64,000 nt of DNA from assembly GCA_001704765.1 (NCBI GenBank), contig MBFK01000061.1, forward strand, positions 1-64,000, in the 5' to 3' direction. How positions within the stretch are numbered: position 1 is the stretch's first letter; the number at the start of each line of letters is the position of its first letter. The notes below the pieces were generated by a model that was not told the DNA's origin, did not search any database, and worked only from the letters and a program-made list of their open reading frames with translations. Origin of the DNA: Sinorhizobium shofinae. GTDB taxonomy: Bacteria > Pseudomonadota > Alphaproteobacteria > Rhizobiales > Rhizobiaceae. Shown here one piece after another: positions 1 through 8,608 of this stretch. The position numbers and the translations under genes were made by a program.

Positions 1-90
1 CTCTGGCGACGAAAGCATCAGGCTCACGCTATGCTCGCCCACTACAGAAAACGAGGGCATTTGCAACTGTAGTACTAAAGCATGTCGCGT

Positions 91-648
91 TTAATTGGCC
101 TCATATCCGGCAGCCTTGAAGTAGTTGCGACATTCTGTGATGGAGAAAAGGTTGCAGATGTCGCCGAGCGCCTGGGCGATGGCGTCGAAGCTGCGGGCGG
201 CCCGTTTTCGCAGGAGTGTCTTGAGTTTGGAGAAGGCCATCTCGATCGGGTTGAGATCGGGTGAATAGGGCGGCAGGAACAAGAGCCAAGCGCCGCGCGT
301 TTTGACCAGTTCCTCGGCCCGTTCGCTTTTGTGGAAGCCGACATTATCGAGGATGACGACATCGCCCGGTGTCAAGGTCGGGGCGAGTTGCGTTTCGATC
401 CACGTCTCGAAGATGCGCCGGTTCATCGGCGCATTGACGATCCAGGGGGCAACAATCCCATGGGATCGAAGGCCAGCGATGAAGGTCTGCGTTTTCCACG
501 AACCGAAGGGGGCGTGGCTGCGATAGCGCCGACCTCTCGCTGACCATCCGGAGCGCTTGGCGAGCTTCGTGTTGGTCGACGTCTCATCGATAAAGATCAG
601 TCGCGCCAGTGCCTTGTTGAAGAAACGCCGGCGCCGCCTGATCCACAA
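91..648 (-). CDS. IS630-family transposase, catalytic part (orfB)
   Basis: 185-residue DDE catalytic half. The three acidic residues are visible in IFIDET, VILDNVGFH and YSPDLNPIEMAFSKLK, the standard DDE signature of IS630 transposases. The TTG at 648 is only the first possible start in this frame; the frame is open further upstream to the eight-A run at 699-706, so this is probably the C-terminal half of a single fused protein made by slippage, not an independent gene. Codon use and motifs look intact. Confidence 0.8.
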   Translation of the reverse strand: MWIRRRRRFFNKALARLIFIDETSTNTKLAKRSGWSARGRRYRSHAPFGSWKTQTFIAGLRSHGIVAPWIVNAPMNRRIFETWIETQLAPTLTPGDVVILDNVGFHKSERAEELVKTRGAWLLFLPPYSPDLNPIEMAFSKLKTLLRKRAARSFDAIAQALGDICNLFSITECRNYFKAAGYEAN

Positions 649-649
649 C

Positions 650-1042
650 TCACGCGCCTGCGCGATCTCCGAACGCTGATGCTCGCTTGCCCGTAGACTT
701 TTTTTTATGGCTCAGCCCGAGCCGATGGAGAAGACGACCGACATTCGAGCGATGCACGATGACGCCGCGTCCGACGAGTTCCAGGCACAGCTCGTCCAGC
801 GTCAACTCGCCATTCTGTGCCAGCCGCTCGCGCACCCATGCACCATGCGCATTCAGCTTGCCGCCACCCAGATGACCTTGCCGTCGCGGCGCCAGCGATC
901 CGGTCTCGCGCTTCAGGATCACCAGATTGTTCACGAAACGCGGCGACACCCGGAAATGCCGCGCAGCCTCACGATGGCTATGACCTTCCTCGACAAACGC
1001 AACGACACGACTACGCAACGCGATCGGATGTGATTTGCCCAT
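650..1042 (-). CDS. IS630-family transposase, N-terminal part (orfA)
   Basis: 130-residue N-terminal half of an IS630-type transposase. It carries the helix-turn-helix DNA-binding region (HREAARHFRVSPRFVNNLV, about residues 23-41) and a second winged-helix-like part ending in LLHRLGLSHKKK. The frame passes through a run of eight A on the coding strand (plus-strand T 699-706) and then drifts into a tail unlike the family (STGKRASAFGDRAGA). The next frame, read after the A-run, gives the expected continuation SLRASEHQRSEIAQARELW. A functional enzyme therefore needs frame slippage at the A-run, or the run carries one extra A and the gene is inactive. Confidence 0.8.
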   Translation of the reverse strand: MGKSHPIALRSRVVAFVEEGHSHREAARHFRVSPRFVNNLVILKRETGSLAPRRQGHLGGGKLNAHGAWVRERLAQNGELTLDELCLELVGRGVIVHRSNVGRLLHRLGLSHKKKSTGKRASAFGDRAGA

Positions 1043-1121
1043 GCCGCTTCTCCCTTCGCCACAAAGGGAATCACAGCTTCAATGATTTGAGAATCCTGAA
1101 TCTTGAAAACCGCGACACGCT

Positions 1122-1820
1122 TTAAGTGCGACGGAACGTCAGATAGGCGGAATTGCGCCCTTCCCGGCGGGCTTTGGCTTCGTAACGCGTGCTCGGCCAG
1201 CCGGCGAAGGGGGTCAGCCAATCAGCCGCCGTTTCGGCCGTCCACTCGAAGGCTGCATGATCGCGGCAATGAAGCAGCGTCCAATTGACATAGCTGTCGA
1301 TATCCGAGGCGAAGCAGAACAGGCCGCCGGGCTTCAGGACGCGCGCGAAGCGGTCGAGATTGACTTTCGAGACGAAACGCCGCTTCCAATGCTTCCGCTT
1401 CGGCCAGGGATCGGGATAAAGGAGGTCGATCTGATCGACGGAGGCCGGCGGCAGCCAGTCCAGCACCTGCGTCGCATCGTCGTCGTAGAGCCGGACATTG
1501 GCGACCTCTCTCGCTTCGATCTGTCCAAGCAGCTTTACCATGGAATTGACGAAGGGCTCCACGCCGATGAAGCCGGTGGACGGATCTTCCGCCGCCCGAT
1601 GAATGAGGTGTTCGCCGCCGCCGAATCCGATTTCCAGGCGGATCCGCTTCAGGGCAGCGGGGAAAAGCGCCGACAGATCATCCGGCGCCGGCTCCTTGAG
1701 ATCGAGCTTCAGGATCGGCAGCAAATTCTCGAGCTGCGCGGCCTGGCGTTCCCGCAACTGCTTGCCCTTGCGGCGACCGAAGAAGGCCTCCGTTGCTCTG
1801 GCGCGGCGCGGTTCGGTCAT
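1122..1820 (-). CDS. trmB: tRNA (guanine-N7-)-methyltransferase
   Basis: 232-residue SAM-dependent enzyme that makes m7G46 in the tRNA variable loop. Visible motifs are the SAM-binding [11 protein letters not shown], the family hallmark [13 protein letters not shown], and [12 protein letters not shown] near the C-terminus. The ATG at 1820 (MTEPRRAR) fits the family start better than an upstream in-frame ATG. The gene ends at the IS630 element: its TAA stop is made of the TA target plus the first A of the insertion. Without the insertion the codon would be TAG, so the protein is full length. It lies about 300 bp downstream of metK, separated by an intergenic repeat. Confidence 0.93.
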   Translation of the reverse strand: MTEPRRARATEAFFGRRKGKQLRERQAAQLENLLPILKLDLKEPAPDDLSALFPAALKRIRLEIGFGGGEHLIHRAAEDPSTGFIGVEPFVNSMVKLLGQIEAREVANVRLYDDDATQVLDWLPPASVDQIDLLYPDPWPKRKHWKRRFVSKVNLDRFARVLKPGGLFCFASDIDSYVNWTLLHCRDHAAFEWTAETAADWLTPFAGWPSTRYEAKARREGRNSAYLTFRRT

Positions 1821-1911
1821 ATCGTTCTTCCTTGGATCATGACGGATCACAAACATGATCGATTTCAGTATGTCCAGACGCGGGCGCTGAAACGCTCACA
1901 CCTTCTCGCAC

Positions 1912-2015
1912 TCCAGCGCCGTGCGTCTTATCAGACGCACAAAGGTCGCTGTAGCACATTGAATTGCTGCATGTTTTTTTATCCTTAAATCGGCTCCGGT
2001 TTAAGGATACCTGCA
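1912..2015 (+). repeat. Mosaic palindromic intergenic repeat, copy 1
   Basis: About 104 bp between metK and trmB, the main content of this roughly 300-bp intergenic stretch. It holds three modules: a stem GTGCGTC/GACGCAC (1921-1940), then GGTCGCTGTAGCAC with TTGAATTGCTGCATG, then a stem built on CCTTAAATCGG/CCGGTTTAAGG (about 1983-2006). The same modules in the same order occur near 5.9, 9.7, 21.0, 40.4, 48.9 and 59.0 kb. Confidence 0.85.
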
Positions 2016-2126
2016 GTAGCAGGAGGGGCGGAGGCTCCCTTCCGAGCATCCGCCCCCAATTTGCTGTTGCGCGCGTTCAACCGGACCAACGCCATGGCGT
2101 TGTCGTCGGGGCTGCCGCGTGCGGAA

Positions 2127-3395
2127 CTAAGCGGCGCGGCTGTTGATCGCCGATGCGTCGAGCGAGATCGCCTCCTTCAGCGGCTTGACGAGATCGAGCT
2201 TCTCCCAGGAGAAGGAACCGTCGCGGCCGGCCTTGCGGCCGAAATGGCCGTAGGCAGAGGTCTTGGCATAGATCGGCTTGTTGAGGTCGAGATGGCGGCG
2301 AATGCCGGTCGGCGAGAGGTCCATGGTCTTGCGGATGGCCTTCTCGACCTGATCTTCGGAGACCTTGCCAGTGCCGTGCAGATCGACATAGATCGACAGC
2401 GGCTGGGCGACGCCGATCGCATAGGAAAGCTGGATCGTGCAGCGTTCAGCAAGTCCGGCTGCAACGACGTTCTTCGCCAGGTAGCGGGCGGCATAGGCCG
2501 CCGAGCGGTCGACCTTGGTCGTGTCCTTGCCGGAGAAGGCACCGCCGCCGTGCGGTGCGGCGCCGCCATAGGTGTCGACGATGATCTTGCGTCCGGTCAG
2601 GCCCGCGTCGCCGTCCGGCCCGCCGATGACGAACTTGCCGGTCGGGTTGATGTACCAGGTGCAGTCGTCGGCGATCTTCAGATCGCCCAGGGCCTCGCGG
2701 ATATAGGGCTCCACGACCTTGTGGACCTTGGCGGAATCCCAGCTATCGTCAAGATGCTGGGTCGAAAGGACGATGGAGACCACCTCGCTCGGCTTGCCAT
2801 CGACATAGCGTACCGTCACCTGGCTCTTGGCGTCCGGTCCGAGCTTGGCGACATCGCCCTCGCCCTTCTTCCTGGCCGCGGCGAGCAGATGCAGGATACG
2901 ATGCGAATAGTAGAGTGGCGCCGGCATGAGCTCGGCGGTCTCGCGGCAGGCATAGCCGAACATGATGCCCTGGTCGCCGGCCCCTTCCTCGCCCTGCTTG
3001 TCGGAGGCATTGTCCACGCCCTGCGCAATATGCGCGGACTGGAAGTGCAGGAGCACGTCGATCTTCGCCGTCTTCCAGTGGAAGCCGTCCTGCTCGTAGC
3101 CGATGTCGCGGATCGCCTTGCGGGCGGCGGCCTTGAACTTCGAGGGGTTGATCACGTCGTTGCCGTTCCTGTCCTTCTTCAGAAGGCTCGGCGGCAGGCG
3201 GACTTCACCGGCGATGACGACGCGGTTGGTCGTCGCCAGCGTTTCACAGGCAATGCGCACGGTCCACGGGTCGACACCGGATTTCGCCGCTTCGCGGTAG
3301 ACCAGATCGACGATCTCATCGGAAATGCGGTCACACACTTTGTCCGGATGACCTTCGGCTACGGATTCACTGGTGAACAGGTAATTTGCGCGCAT
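2127..3395 (-). CDS. metK: S-adenosylmethionine synthetase
   Basis: 422-residue MetK, which makes SAM from methionine and ATP in the cytoplasm. Family motifs are visible: [16 protein letters not shown] near the N-terminus, DQGIMFGYA in the middle, and the P-loop-like [16 protein letters not shown] toward the C-terminus. Length is typical of alphaproteobacterial MetK, slightly longer than E. coli. The start at 3395 ([12 protein letters not shown]) follows a short purine-rich leader. SAM made here supplies the methyltransferases nearby (trmB, the trmH-like gene, ubiE) as well as the whole cell. I see no recognisable SAM riboswitch in the 220 bp upstream. Confidence 0.97.
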   Translation of the reverse strand: MRANYLFTSESVAEGHPDKVCDRISDEIVDLVYREAAKSGVDPWTVRIACETLATTNRVVIAGEVRLPPSLLKKDRNGNDVINPSKFKAAARKAIRDIGYEQDGFHWKTAKIDVLLHFQSAHIAQGVDNASDKQGEEGAGDQGIMFGYACRETAELMPAPLYYSHRILHLLAAARKKGEGDVAKLGPDAKSQVTVRYVDGKPSEVVSIVLSTQHLDDSWDSAKVHKVVEPYIREALGDLKIADDCTWYINPTGKFVIGGPDGDAGLTGRKIIVDTYGGAAPHGGGAFSGKDTTKVDRSAAYAARYLAKNVVAAGLAERCTIQLSYAIGVAQPLSIYVDLHGTGKVSEDQVEKAIRKTMDLSPTGIRRHLDLNKPIYAKTSAYGHFGRKAGRDGSFSWEKLDLVKPLKEAISLDASAINSRAA

Positions 3396-3572
3396 GCGGG
3401 AAGTCCCCTCAATGAAAGAAGTGGCCCAGTGTTAGTGGTTTTGCCGCCGAAAAACAAGCGCACAAGGACATAAATATATCTTTATATCAGTGTCGCCACG
3501 ATGGGTGGAACGGCATTGCTCGAACCCGCGCAGAGGAGCAAAAATTTGTTCCCGGAGCGGCCAGCGCATACG

Positions 3573-3600
3573 AAAAAAGCGGCCCTAGGCCGCTTTTTCA
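3573..3600 (-). terminator. Rho-independent terminator after praR
   Basis: Stem AAAAAGCGGCC / GGCCGCTTTTT with a 3-nt loop, followed on the minus strand by T-rich sequence. It lies 19 bp past the praR stop codon and before metK, separating the two minus-strand genes. Confidence 0.85.
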
Positions 3601-3618
3601 AAGGCTCGGAAGCCTCCG

Positions 3619-4035
3619 TTATTCGCTCTCCGCCTCCGCCGCCAGCGCCTTTACCAGGTCCACCAGCTTGCGCCTGACCTTCGCGTCAGAGATCTTCACG
3701 AATGCCCGGTTGAGCTGCAGGCCTTCGGAAGAGGACAGGAAGTCCACCACATAATTTGAGCTCGATGGTTCCGCCAAGCCGGATCCGACGCCACCCTCGC
3801 CCGGAGCATCCTCGAAAAAGAACGAGACCGGAACATTGAGGATGGTGGATATGTTCTGCAGCCGGCTCGCACCAACGCGGTTCGTACCCTTCTCGTATTT
3901 CTGGATCTGCTGGAATGTGATCCCCAGACTCTCGCCGAGCTTCTCCTGGCTCATGCCAAGCATCGTCCGGCGAAGGCGAATCCTGCTACCGACATGAATG
4001 TCGATCGGGTTCGGCTTCTTCTTGTTTTCAACCAT
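3619..4035 (-). CDS. praR: XRE-family transcriptional regulator PraR/PhrR
   Basis: 138-residue regulator with a Cro/CI-type helix-turn-helix at about residues 13-67 (IRLRRTMLGMSQEKLGESLG, then ITFQQIQKYEKGTNRV), followed by a C-terminal helical tail. The ATG at 4035 (MVENKKKPN) is preferred over an ATG 12 codons upstream because it matches the family start. Sequence and position next to lnt match the rhizobial PraR group. The S. medicae WSM419 member, phrR, was described as pH- and stress-inducible and adjacent to actA (lnt); other rhizobial PraR proteins are linked to quorum sensing and biofilm control. Function here is by homology. Confidence 0.85.
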   Translation of the reverse strand: MVENKKKPNPIDIHVGSRIRLRRTMLGMSQEKLGESLGITFQQIQKYEKGTNRVGASRLQNISTILNVPVSFFFEDAPGEGGVGSGLAEPSSSNYVVDFLSSSEGLQLNRAFVKISDAKVRRKLVDLVKALAAEAESE

Positions 4036-4181
4036 ATTCGCGTTCCTGAACACGCTGTTTCGATAAGCCACAACCCGTCATTGCTATAGCACATGACGAA
4101 CAGCCTGCCAGCGAAAGCAGGGCTCCAGTGGCAGGCATGAGTTGATGGTAAAAGCCACTATGCAATTTTAGGGGTTTTAGG

Positions 4182-5777
4182 TCAATTCTTCCTAATATTT
4201 AAACCTTTGCGCGAGATTACAGCAACCAGCAATAGAAAACACCCCGTGAACCAGAAGATCCTGCCACGCGTCGCGCTATCGGTTATCGTGGGCATCCTGC
4301 CCGGCAGAATTGCGTCCGTCACTCCCTTGTAATTGTATCCCAATCCTACCACTAAAACGCCACGTGCATCAACAATTGCTGATATACCCGTGTTGGCGGC
4401 GCGAATCATCGGCGCGCCGGTTTCGACGGTGCGGATTTGCGCCTGATGAAAATGCTGGCGCGGCCCGGGCGTGTCTCCGAACCAGGCGTCGTTGGTAATG
4501 TTCAGGAGCGCGTCGGCCAGGCGCGCATTGCCGTCGATCTCTTCGGCGAAGATCGCCTCGTAACAGATCAGCGGATAGAATGTCCTGCCGCCGGGCAGGG
4601 TCAGGACCGAACGGTTCGACGCCGCCGAAAAGCCGCCGGGCATCGAGGCGGCGAGGGAATTCAGCCCCCACGAATTGAGGACGTCCTCGAAGGGCAGATA
4701 CTCGCCGAACGGAACGAGATGCACCTTGTCAGCTGCGCCGAAGATCTGGCCGCGGTCGTCGATGACGTAGATCGAGTTGTAGTAGCGCGGCGGCAGGCCC
4801 GCCCCCGCATCCTCGGCGCGCACGGCGCCGGCCACGAGAATCTGCCCCTGCTGGAGAACCTCCGCGATCCGGGTCAGTGCGTCGGGATTGTCCGTCAGGA
4901 TGAAGGGGATCGAGGTTTCCGGCCAGACGATGATATCCGGTCGCTTGCCGCCCGCCTGCGGCGGCGCGGCCGTGAGGGCCAGATGCTCCTCGAAGATCGC
5001 CGCACGCTCGCGATCATCCATCTTCATCGCCTGGTCGATCACCGGCTGGACGAGGCGAACGGTGCGTTCCGGCGTCTGCGGCTGCGGCGCCGGCAGGGAA
5101 AGCCTGTAATAGCCGTAGCCGATATGCGCGGCGAAGAGCGCGGCGGCGACGGCAAGGCCGATGCGAGCGCCCTTGCCGGTGCCGATGAGGGCCGGGGCGG
5201 CAAAGACGAAGACCGCCAGCATGTTGATCGTCGCAACGTTCAGGACGCTTGCCGACTGCATCATCAGTGGCATCGGCATGGCCGCATAGCCGATCGCGTT
5301 CCAGGGAAATCCGGTAAAGAGAAAGCTGCGCAGCCATTCGGCGACACCGAAGCCGACGGCAAGAGCAGCAATGCGACCGACGCCATCGGACCAGAGGCAG
5401 CGGGCGATGAGCGCTGCAAGCGCATAGAACAAGGCGAGGAAGGCGGGAAGGCCGACGACGGCCAGCGGCAGGGCCCAGGCGAAGAGATCCGCTTCGACCA
5501 GGAAGGCGTTGCCGAGCCACCAGAGGCCGCCGAGGAAATAGCCAAAGCCGAAACTCCAGCCGATCGAAGCGGCCGGCAGGAGCCGTCGAACAACACCGTC
5601 GTCCGGATGGGTCGCGACCCCGTCGATCAGCCAGACGAGCATCGGGAAGGAAACGAAGGCCGCGGCGAAGATGCCGAAAGGCGGCTGAGCGAACATCGCC
5701 AAAAGACCAGCGAGGAAGCCGACGAATGCGCGAGACGCTCCGGAGAGCAATATGATCTTGCCTGCCAGTCTTTCCAT
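4182..5777 (-). CDS. lnt: Apolipoprotein N-acyltransferase (ActA/CutE type)
   Basis: 531-residue inner-membrane enzyme that N-acylates the terminal cysteine of lipoproteins, the last step after Lgt and LspA. The N-terminal half has about six to seven hydrophobic segments; the C-terminal half is a nitrilase domain. The catalytic triad is visible: Glu in WPETSIPF (about residue 287), Lys in ADKVHLVPFGEYLPF (about 350) and Cys in YPLICYEAIF (about 405). The start at 5777 has GGAGG five bases upstream, whereas the frame further upstream has no good ribosome site. The S. medicae orthologue is known as actA, needed for acid tolerance and copper resistance. Confidence 0.95.
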   Translation of the reverse strand: MERLAGKIILLSGASRAFVGFLAGLLAMFAQPPFGIFAAAFVSFPMLVWLIDGVATHPDDGVVRRLLPAASIGWSFGFGYFLGGLWWLGNAFLVEADLFAWALPLAVVGLPAFLALFYALAALIARCLWSDGVGRIAALAVGFGVAEWLRSFLFTGFPWNAIGYAAMPMPLMMQSASVLNVATINMLAVFVFAAPALIGTGKGARIGLAVAAALFAAHIGYGYYRLSLPAPQPQTPERTVRLVQPVIDQAMKMDDRERAAIFEEHLALTAAPPQAGGKRPDIIVWPETSIPFILTDNPDALTRIAEVLQQGQILVAGAVRAEDAGAGLPPRYYNSIYVIDDRGQIFGAADKVHLVPFGEYLPFEDVLNSWGLNSLAASMPGGFSAASNRSVLTLPGGRTFYPLICYEAIFAEEIDGNARLADALLNITNDAWFGDTPGPRQHFHQAQIRTVETGAPMIRAANTGISAIVDARGVLVVGLGYNYKGVTDAILPGRMPTITDSATRGRIFWFTGCFLLLVAVISRKGLNIRKN

Positions 5778-5941
5778 GCAGCCTCCAATTGGCGCCGGCC
5801 GGGCGGGCCCGACGCGGAAGAACGATCGAATCATTGCCGGCAGTTTTCCAAAAAACCGCCCGCTTGTCCCGTGGCCGCGGCGGCCCGTCAGCTGCAGAGG
5901 GCAAGAACAGCAGCATGCACGGCCTTTCGCCCGTGCCGAAC

Positions 5942-6043
5942 CTACAGCGCCGCGCGGCATTTCCGACACACAACGGACGCGGTAGCACTTTGAATTGCTG
6001 CATGTTCTATCCTCACATCGGCACCGATTTAAGGAAGGAGGCA
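5942..6043 (+). repeat. Mosaic palindromic intergenic repeat, copy 2 (degenerate first stem)
   Basis: Same module order as copy 1: CTACAGCGCCGCGCG, then GGTAGCACTTTGAATTGCTG, CATG, and a stem around CACATCGGCACCGATTTAAGG (6015-6036). The first hairpin has lost its pairing here. Confidence 0.75.
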
Positions 6044-6307
6044 GCAGACCATGACGATAATCTCGGGTCGATTTAACCTCAAACCGGCTCGATCTCGAGG
6101 AAGCGCGATCGCGCCCGATGACCTCGCTGGGAGGTTGAGCTATGATCGAGACGGATTAACCACAGTTGCCGAATTTTGCGGATCGGCACTGCCGGTCCTT
6201 CCGATCTCGGGTACGATGTCGTCATTCAAAGGCGGCGTCGCACGCTAGCAAATGCGGTTTTGTGCAGGCGATCCAAAACTAGAATCTCGGAAAAAAAGGG
6301 GGTCACC
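6044..6307. other. Intergenic stretch upstream of the NYN gene
   Basis: About 260 bp after repeat copy 2 and before the NYN-domain gene. I see no gene or further repeat. It should contain the promoter of the NYN gene, since lnt is divergent. A purine-rich AAAAAAAGGGGGT just before 6308 serves as a strong ribosome binding site. Confidence 0.5.
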
Positions 6308-6883
6308 ATGTTCGATTCCCGCGAAAAGATCGCGCTTTTCATTGACGGCGCCAATCTCTACGCGACATCGAAGAGCCTGGGCTTCGACATCGATTACCGG
6401 AAGTTGCTGAGCGCATTCCAGAAACGCGCCTATCTCTTGCGAGCCTACTACTACACGGCGCTTATCGAAGACCTCGAGTTTTCCTCAATTCGGCCCCTGA
6501 TCGACTGGCTGGATTACAATGGCTACACGGTCGTGACCAAACCGGCCAAGGAGTTCACGGACGCCTTCGGCCGGCGCAAGATCAAGGGCAGCATGGATAT
6601 CGAGCTCGCAATCGATGCCATGGAACAGTGCCATGTCGTCGACCATTTCGTCCTGTTCTCCGGCGACGGCAATTTCACCACCCTCGTGGAAGCGCTGCAG
6701 CGCAACGGTCGGAAGGTCTCCGTCGTGTCGACGCTTTCGACCCAACCGCCGATGATCGCCGACGAGCTGCGCCGGCAGGCCGACCACTTCATCGATCTGA
6801 CCTCGCTGCGCAACGAGATCGACCGTCATCCACAGGGGGCACCGCAGCCGGTCAAGCCGACCGACGAAAGCGTCAATCCCTGA
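6308..6883 (+). CDS. NYN domain protein (LabA/DUF88-like, PIN-fold nuclease family)
   Basis: 191-residue protein of the LabA-like DUF88/NYN group, related to PIN-fold RNases. Acidic, metal-binding-type positions are visible in ALFIDGANLYAT (about residues 9-20), KIKGSMDIELAIDAM and FVLFSGDGNFTTLVEAL. The start at 6308 (MFDSREKIALF) has the purine-rich ribosome site directly upstream. It stands alone on the plus strand, convergent with corC. Members are thought to process or degrade RNA, but no substrate can be deduced here. Confidence 0.85.
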   Translation: MFDSREKIALFIDGANLYATSKSLGFDIDYRKLLSAFQKRAYLLRAYYYTALIEDLEFSSIRPLIDWLDYNGYTVVTKPAKEFTDAFGRRKIKGSMDIELAIDAMEQCHVVDHFVLFSGDGNFTTLVEALQRNGRKVSVVSTLSTQPPMIADELRRQADHFIDLTSLRNEIDRHPQGAPQPVKPTDESVNP

Positions 6884-6918
6884 GACCAGGAGGGTGGAAG
6901 TGCGCGGCGACGCCGCGA

Positions 6919-8073
6919 TCACTCCGCCGAGGATGGAGGCGGGAGGTTTGCCTGACCGCCACCGTTTGCCGGCAGCGCTTCGGGCAGGGTTTCGGGCTTG
7001 ACCACCCGCCGGCGCGCCGGCGGCCGCTTGCGCATGATGCGCACGCGCTTTACGCGACGCGGATCGGCGTCGAGGATCTGGAACTCGAAACCGGGAATGG
7101 CCTGCACCACCTCGCCGCGAACCGGGATGCGGCCGAGCGATGCGAAAACCAGGCCGCCGAGCGTATCGACATCCTCGAGCTGCTCCCGCACGTCGAAATC
7201 CGGACCGATCGCCTCGGCAATCTCCTCGAGCTCGACGCGCGCGTCCGCCACGAAAACATCATCCGATGTGCGGGCAAACATCACCTCGTCGTCGTCATGT
7301 TCGTCCTCGATGTCGCCGACCACCATCTCGACGATGTCCTCAAGCGAGACGAGGCCGTCCGTTCCGCCATACTCGTCGATGACGAGCGCCATCTGGATGC
7401 GTGCGGCCTGCATGCGCTGCATGAGGTCGGAAGCCAGCATCGAAGGGGGCACGAAGAGGACCTGGCGAATGATGCCCGCCTCCTCAACCGTCTTGTTCAA
7501 ATCGACGCGCGAGAGATCGAAACCCGGCTTCGGCTGACGTGGCGTCTTCTCCGCCTTGTCGGCGGCGACCGCGGGCTGTGCCCTGCCGTTGCGGCGACGG
7601 TTGCGGGCCTGCCTGGTCACGTAGGCCAGGAGGTCGCGGATATGGACCATGCCGCGCGGGTCGTCCAGGCCCTCGCTGTAGATCGGCATGCGCGAGCGTC
7701 CAGATTCCTCGAAGAGAACCATGAGCTCGCCGATCGTGATGCTCTGATCCACCGCCTCGATGTCGGCTCGCGGCACCATCACATCCTCGACGCGGACCTC
7801 GCGGAAACGAAGAATGTTGTTGAGCATCGCCCTTTCCTCGGGCGAAAACGCGGTGTTACTGTCGGCATCCGTCATCAGCGCGTCGGCGAGATCCTCGCGC
7901 AGACTCGACGCACCCGCACCGCGCCACAGGCGGGCCGCACGGCTCCAGAAGGATGAGGTGGCTTTGTTGCCCTCTGGTCGGGCGGTGGTACTACTACTGC
8001 CCGCGTCGGCGTCGCCGGAGGCATCGGCCTCCTCGCTGGCAACCGTTGCCGGCTGTGTCTTGAAGTCGCTCAT
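6919..8073 (-). CDS. corC: CBS-domain protein of the CorC/TlyC (HlyC) family
   Basis: 384 residues without membrane segments. It has a tandem CBS pair (first around VRVEDVMVPRADIEAVD, second around ALVIDEYGGTDGLVSLEDIV), then the C-terminal CorC_HlyC domain with a basic tail. Between the CBS motifs sits a long charged insert (about residues 160-200) that looks disordered. Homologues are linked to Mg/Co efflux, but soluble members are poorly understood. Its start overlaps the ybeY stop by 4 bp, and phoH-ybeY-corC-lnt is a conserved bacterial order, so it is probably cotranscribed with ybeY. Confidence 0.88.
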   Translation of the reverse strand: MSDFKTQPATVASEEADASGDADAGSSSTTARPEGNKATSSFWSRAARLWRGAGASSLREDLADALMTDADSNTAFSPEERAMLNNILRFREVRVEDVMVPRADIEAVDQSITIGELMVLFEESGRSRMPIYSEGLDDPRGMVHIRDLLAYVTRQARNRRRNGRAQPAVAADKAEKTPRQPKPGFDLSRVDLNKTVEEAGIIRQVLFVPPSMLASDLMQRMQAARIQMALVIDEYGGTDGLVSLEDIVEMVVGDIEDEHDDDEVMFARTSDDVFVADARVELEEIAEAIGPDFDVREQLEDVDTLGGLVFASLGRIPVRGEVVQAIPGFEFQILDADPRRVKRVRIMRKRPPARRRVVKPETLPEALPANGGGQANLPPPSSAE

Positions 8074-8591
8074 TGTTCCAAACTGTCAATCCGGGGCTCG
8101 TCCCCGTAGGGATCAGATAGGCCAAGACGCGCCAAAATGCGAGTCTCCAACCCCTCCATTCTTTCCGCTTCGTCGTCTTCGATATGATCATAGCCGAAAA
8201 GATGGAGGAATCCATGCACGAGAAGATGCGTCAGATGCTCCTCGAAAGGCTTCTGCAATTCATCCGCTTCGCGCTTCAGCGTCTCGTAGGCGACGATGAT
8301 GTCACCGAGCATCGGCCCCGGCATCTTGCCGGGCGTCACCGGAAAGGCGGGAAAGGACAGCACATTGGTCGGCTTGTCCTGGTTGCGCCATTCAGCGTTG
8401 ATCTCTCGGATCGACTGATCATCGGTAAAGACCAGCGACAGTTCCGGCGGGTCGCCGGGGAACGGCTGCTTCTCTTCCACGGCCAGGACATCCGCAGCGG
8501 CGCCGAGAATGCGCGTAGAAAAGGGCTGCAGCTCGTCCTCCGACGGCCAATTTCCCTGTTCGACGCTGATCTGAATGTCCAAAGCCGTCAT
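8070..8591 (-). CDS. ybeY: Endoribonuclease YbeY
   Basis: 173-residue metal-dependent RNase for 16S rRNA 3' maturation and ribosome quality control. The zinc-binding signature HLLVHGFLHLFGYDH with following acidic residues lies in the C-terminal half. The ATG at 8591 (MTALDIQISV) is chosen over one six codons upstream. It lies directly after phoH (17 bp) and overlaps corC by 4 bp, which suggests translational coupling. In S. meliloti the YbeY orthologue affects sRNA regulation, so this gene may have wide regulatory effects. Confidence 0.94.
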   Translation of the reverse strand: MTALDIQISVEQGNWPSEDELQPFSTRILGAAADVLAVEEKQPFPGDPPELSLVFTDDQSIREINAEWRNQDKPTNVLSFPAFPVTPGKMPGPMLGDIIVAYETLKREADELQKPFEEHLTHLLVHGFLHLFGYDHIEDDEAERMEGLETRILARLGLSDPYGDEPRIDSLEQ

Positions 8592-8608
8592 GACCGCTGG
8601 CGATCGCA

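Larger units (their letters stand above)
78..1122 (-). mobile_element. IS630-family insertion sequence, complete ends
   Basis: A 1045-bp element bounded by TA dinucleotides at 76-77 and 1123-1124, the target duplication expected for IS630/Tc1-mariner elements. The ends are imperfect inverted repeats: reading inward, AAGCATGTCGCGTTT on the left and AAGCGTGTCGCGGTTT on the right. Both transposase frames inside run on the minus strand. Removing the element and one TA joins the end of trmB to a TAG stop codon, so the insertion sits in that stop codon. Length and architecture are usual for the family. I cannot name the ISfinder entry. Confidence 0.9.

Noticed and set aside
1..75. A gene fragment left of the IS630 element
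   Set aside because: Only 75 bases, no frame with recognisable sequence; it is simply the original downstream flank of trmB.
3396..3572. SAM riboswitch upstream of metK
   Set aside because: No SAM-II or SAM-I-like pattern recognisable in the short region before the start codon.
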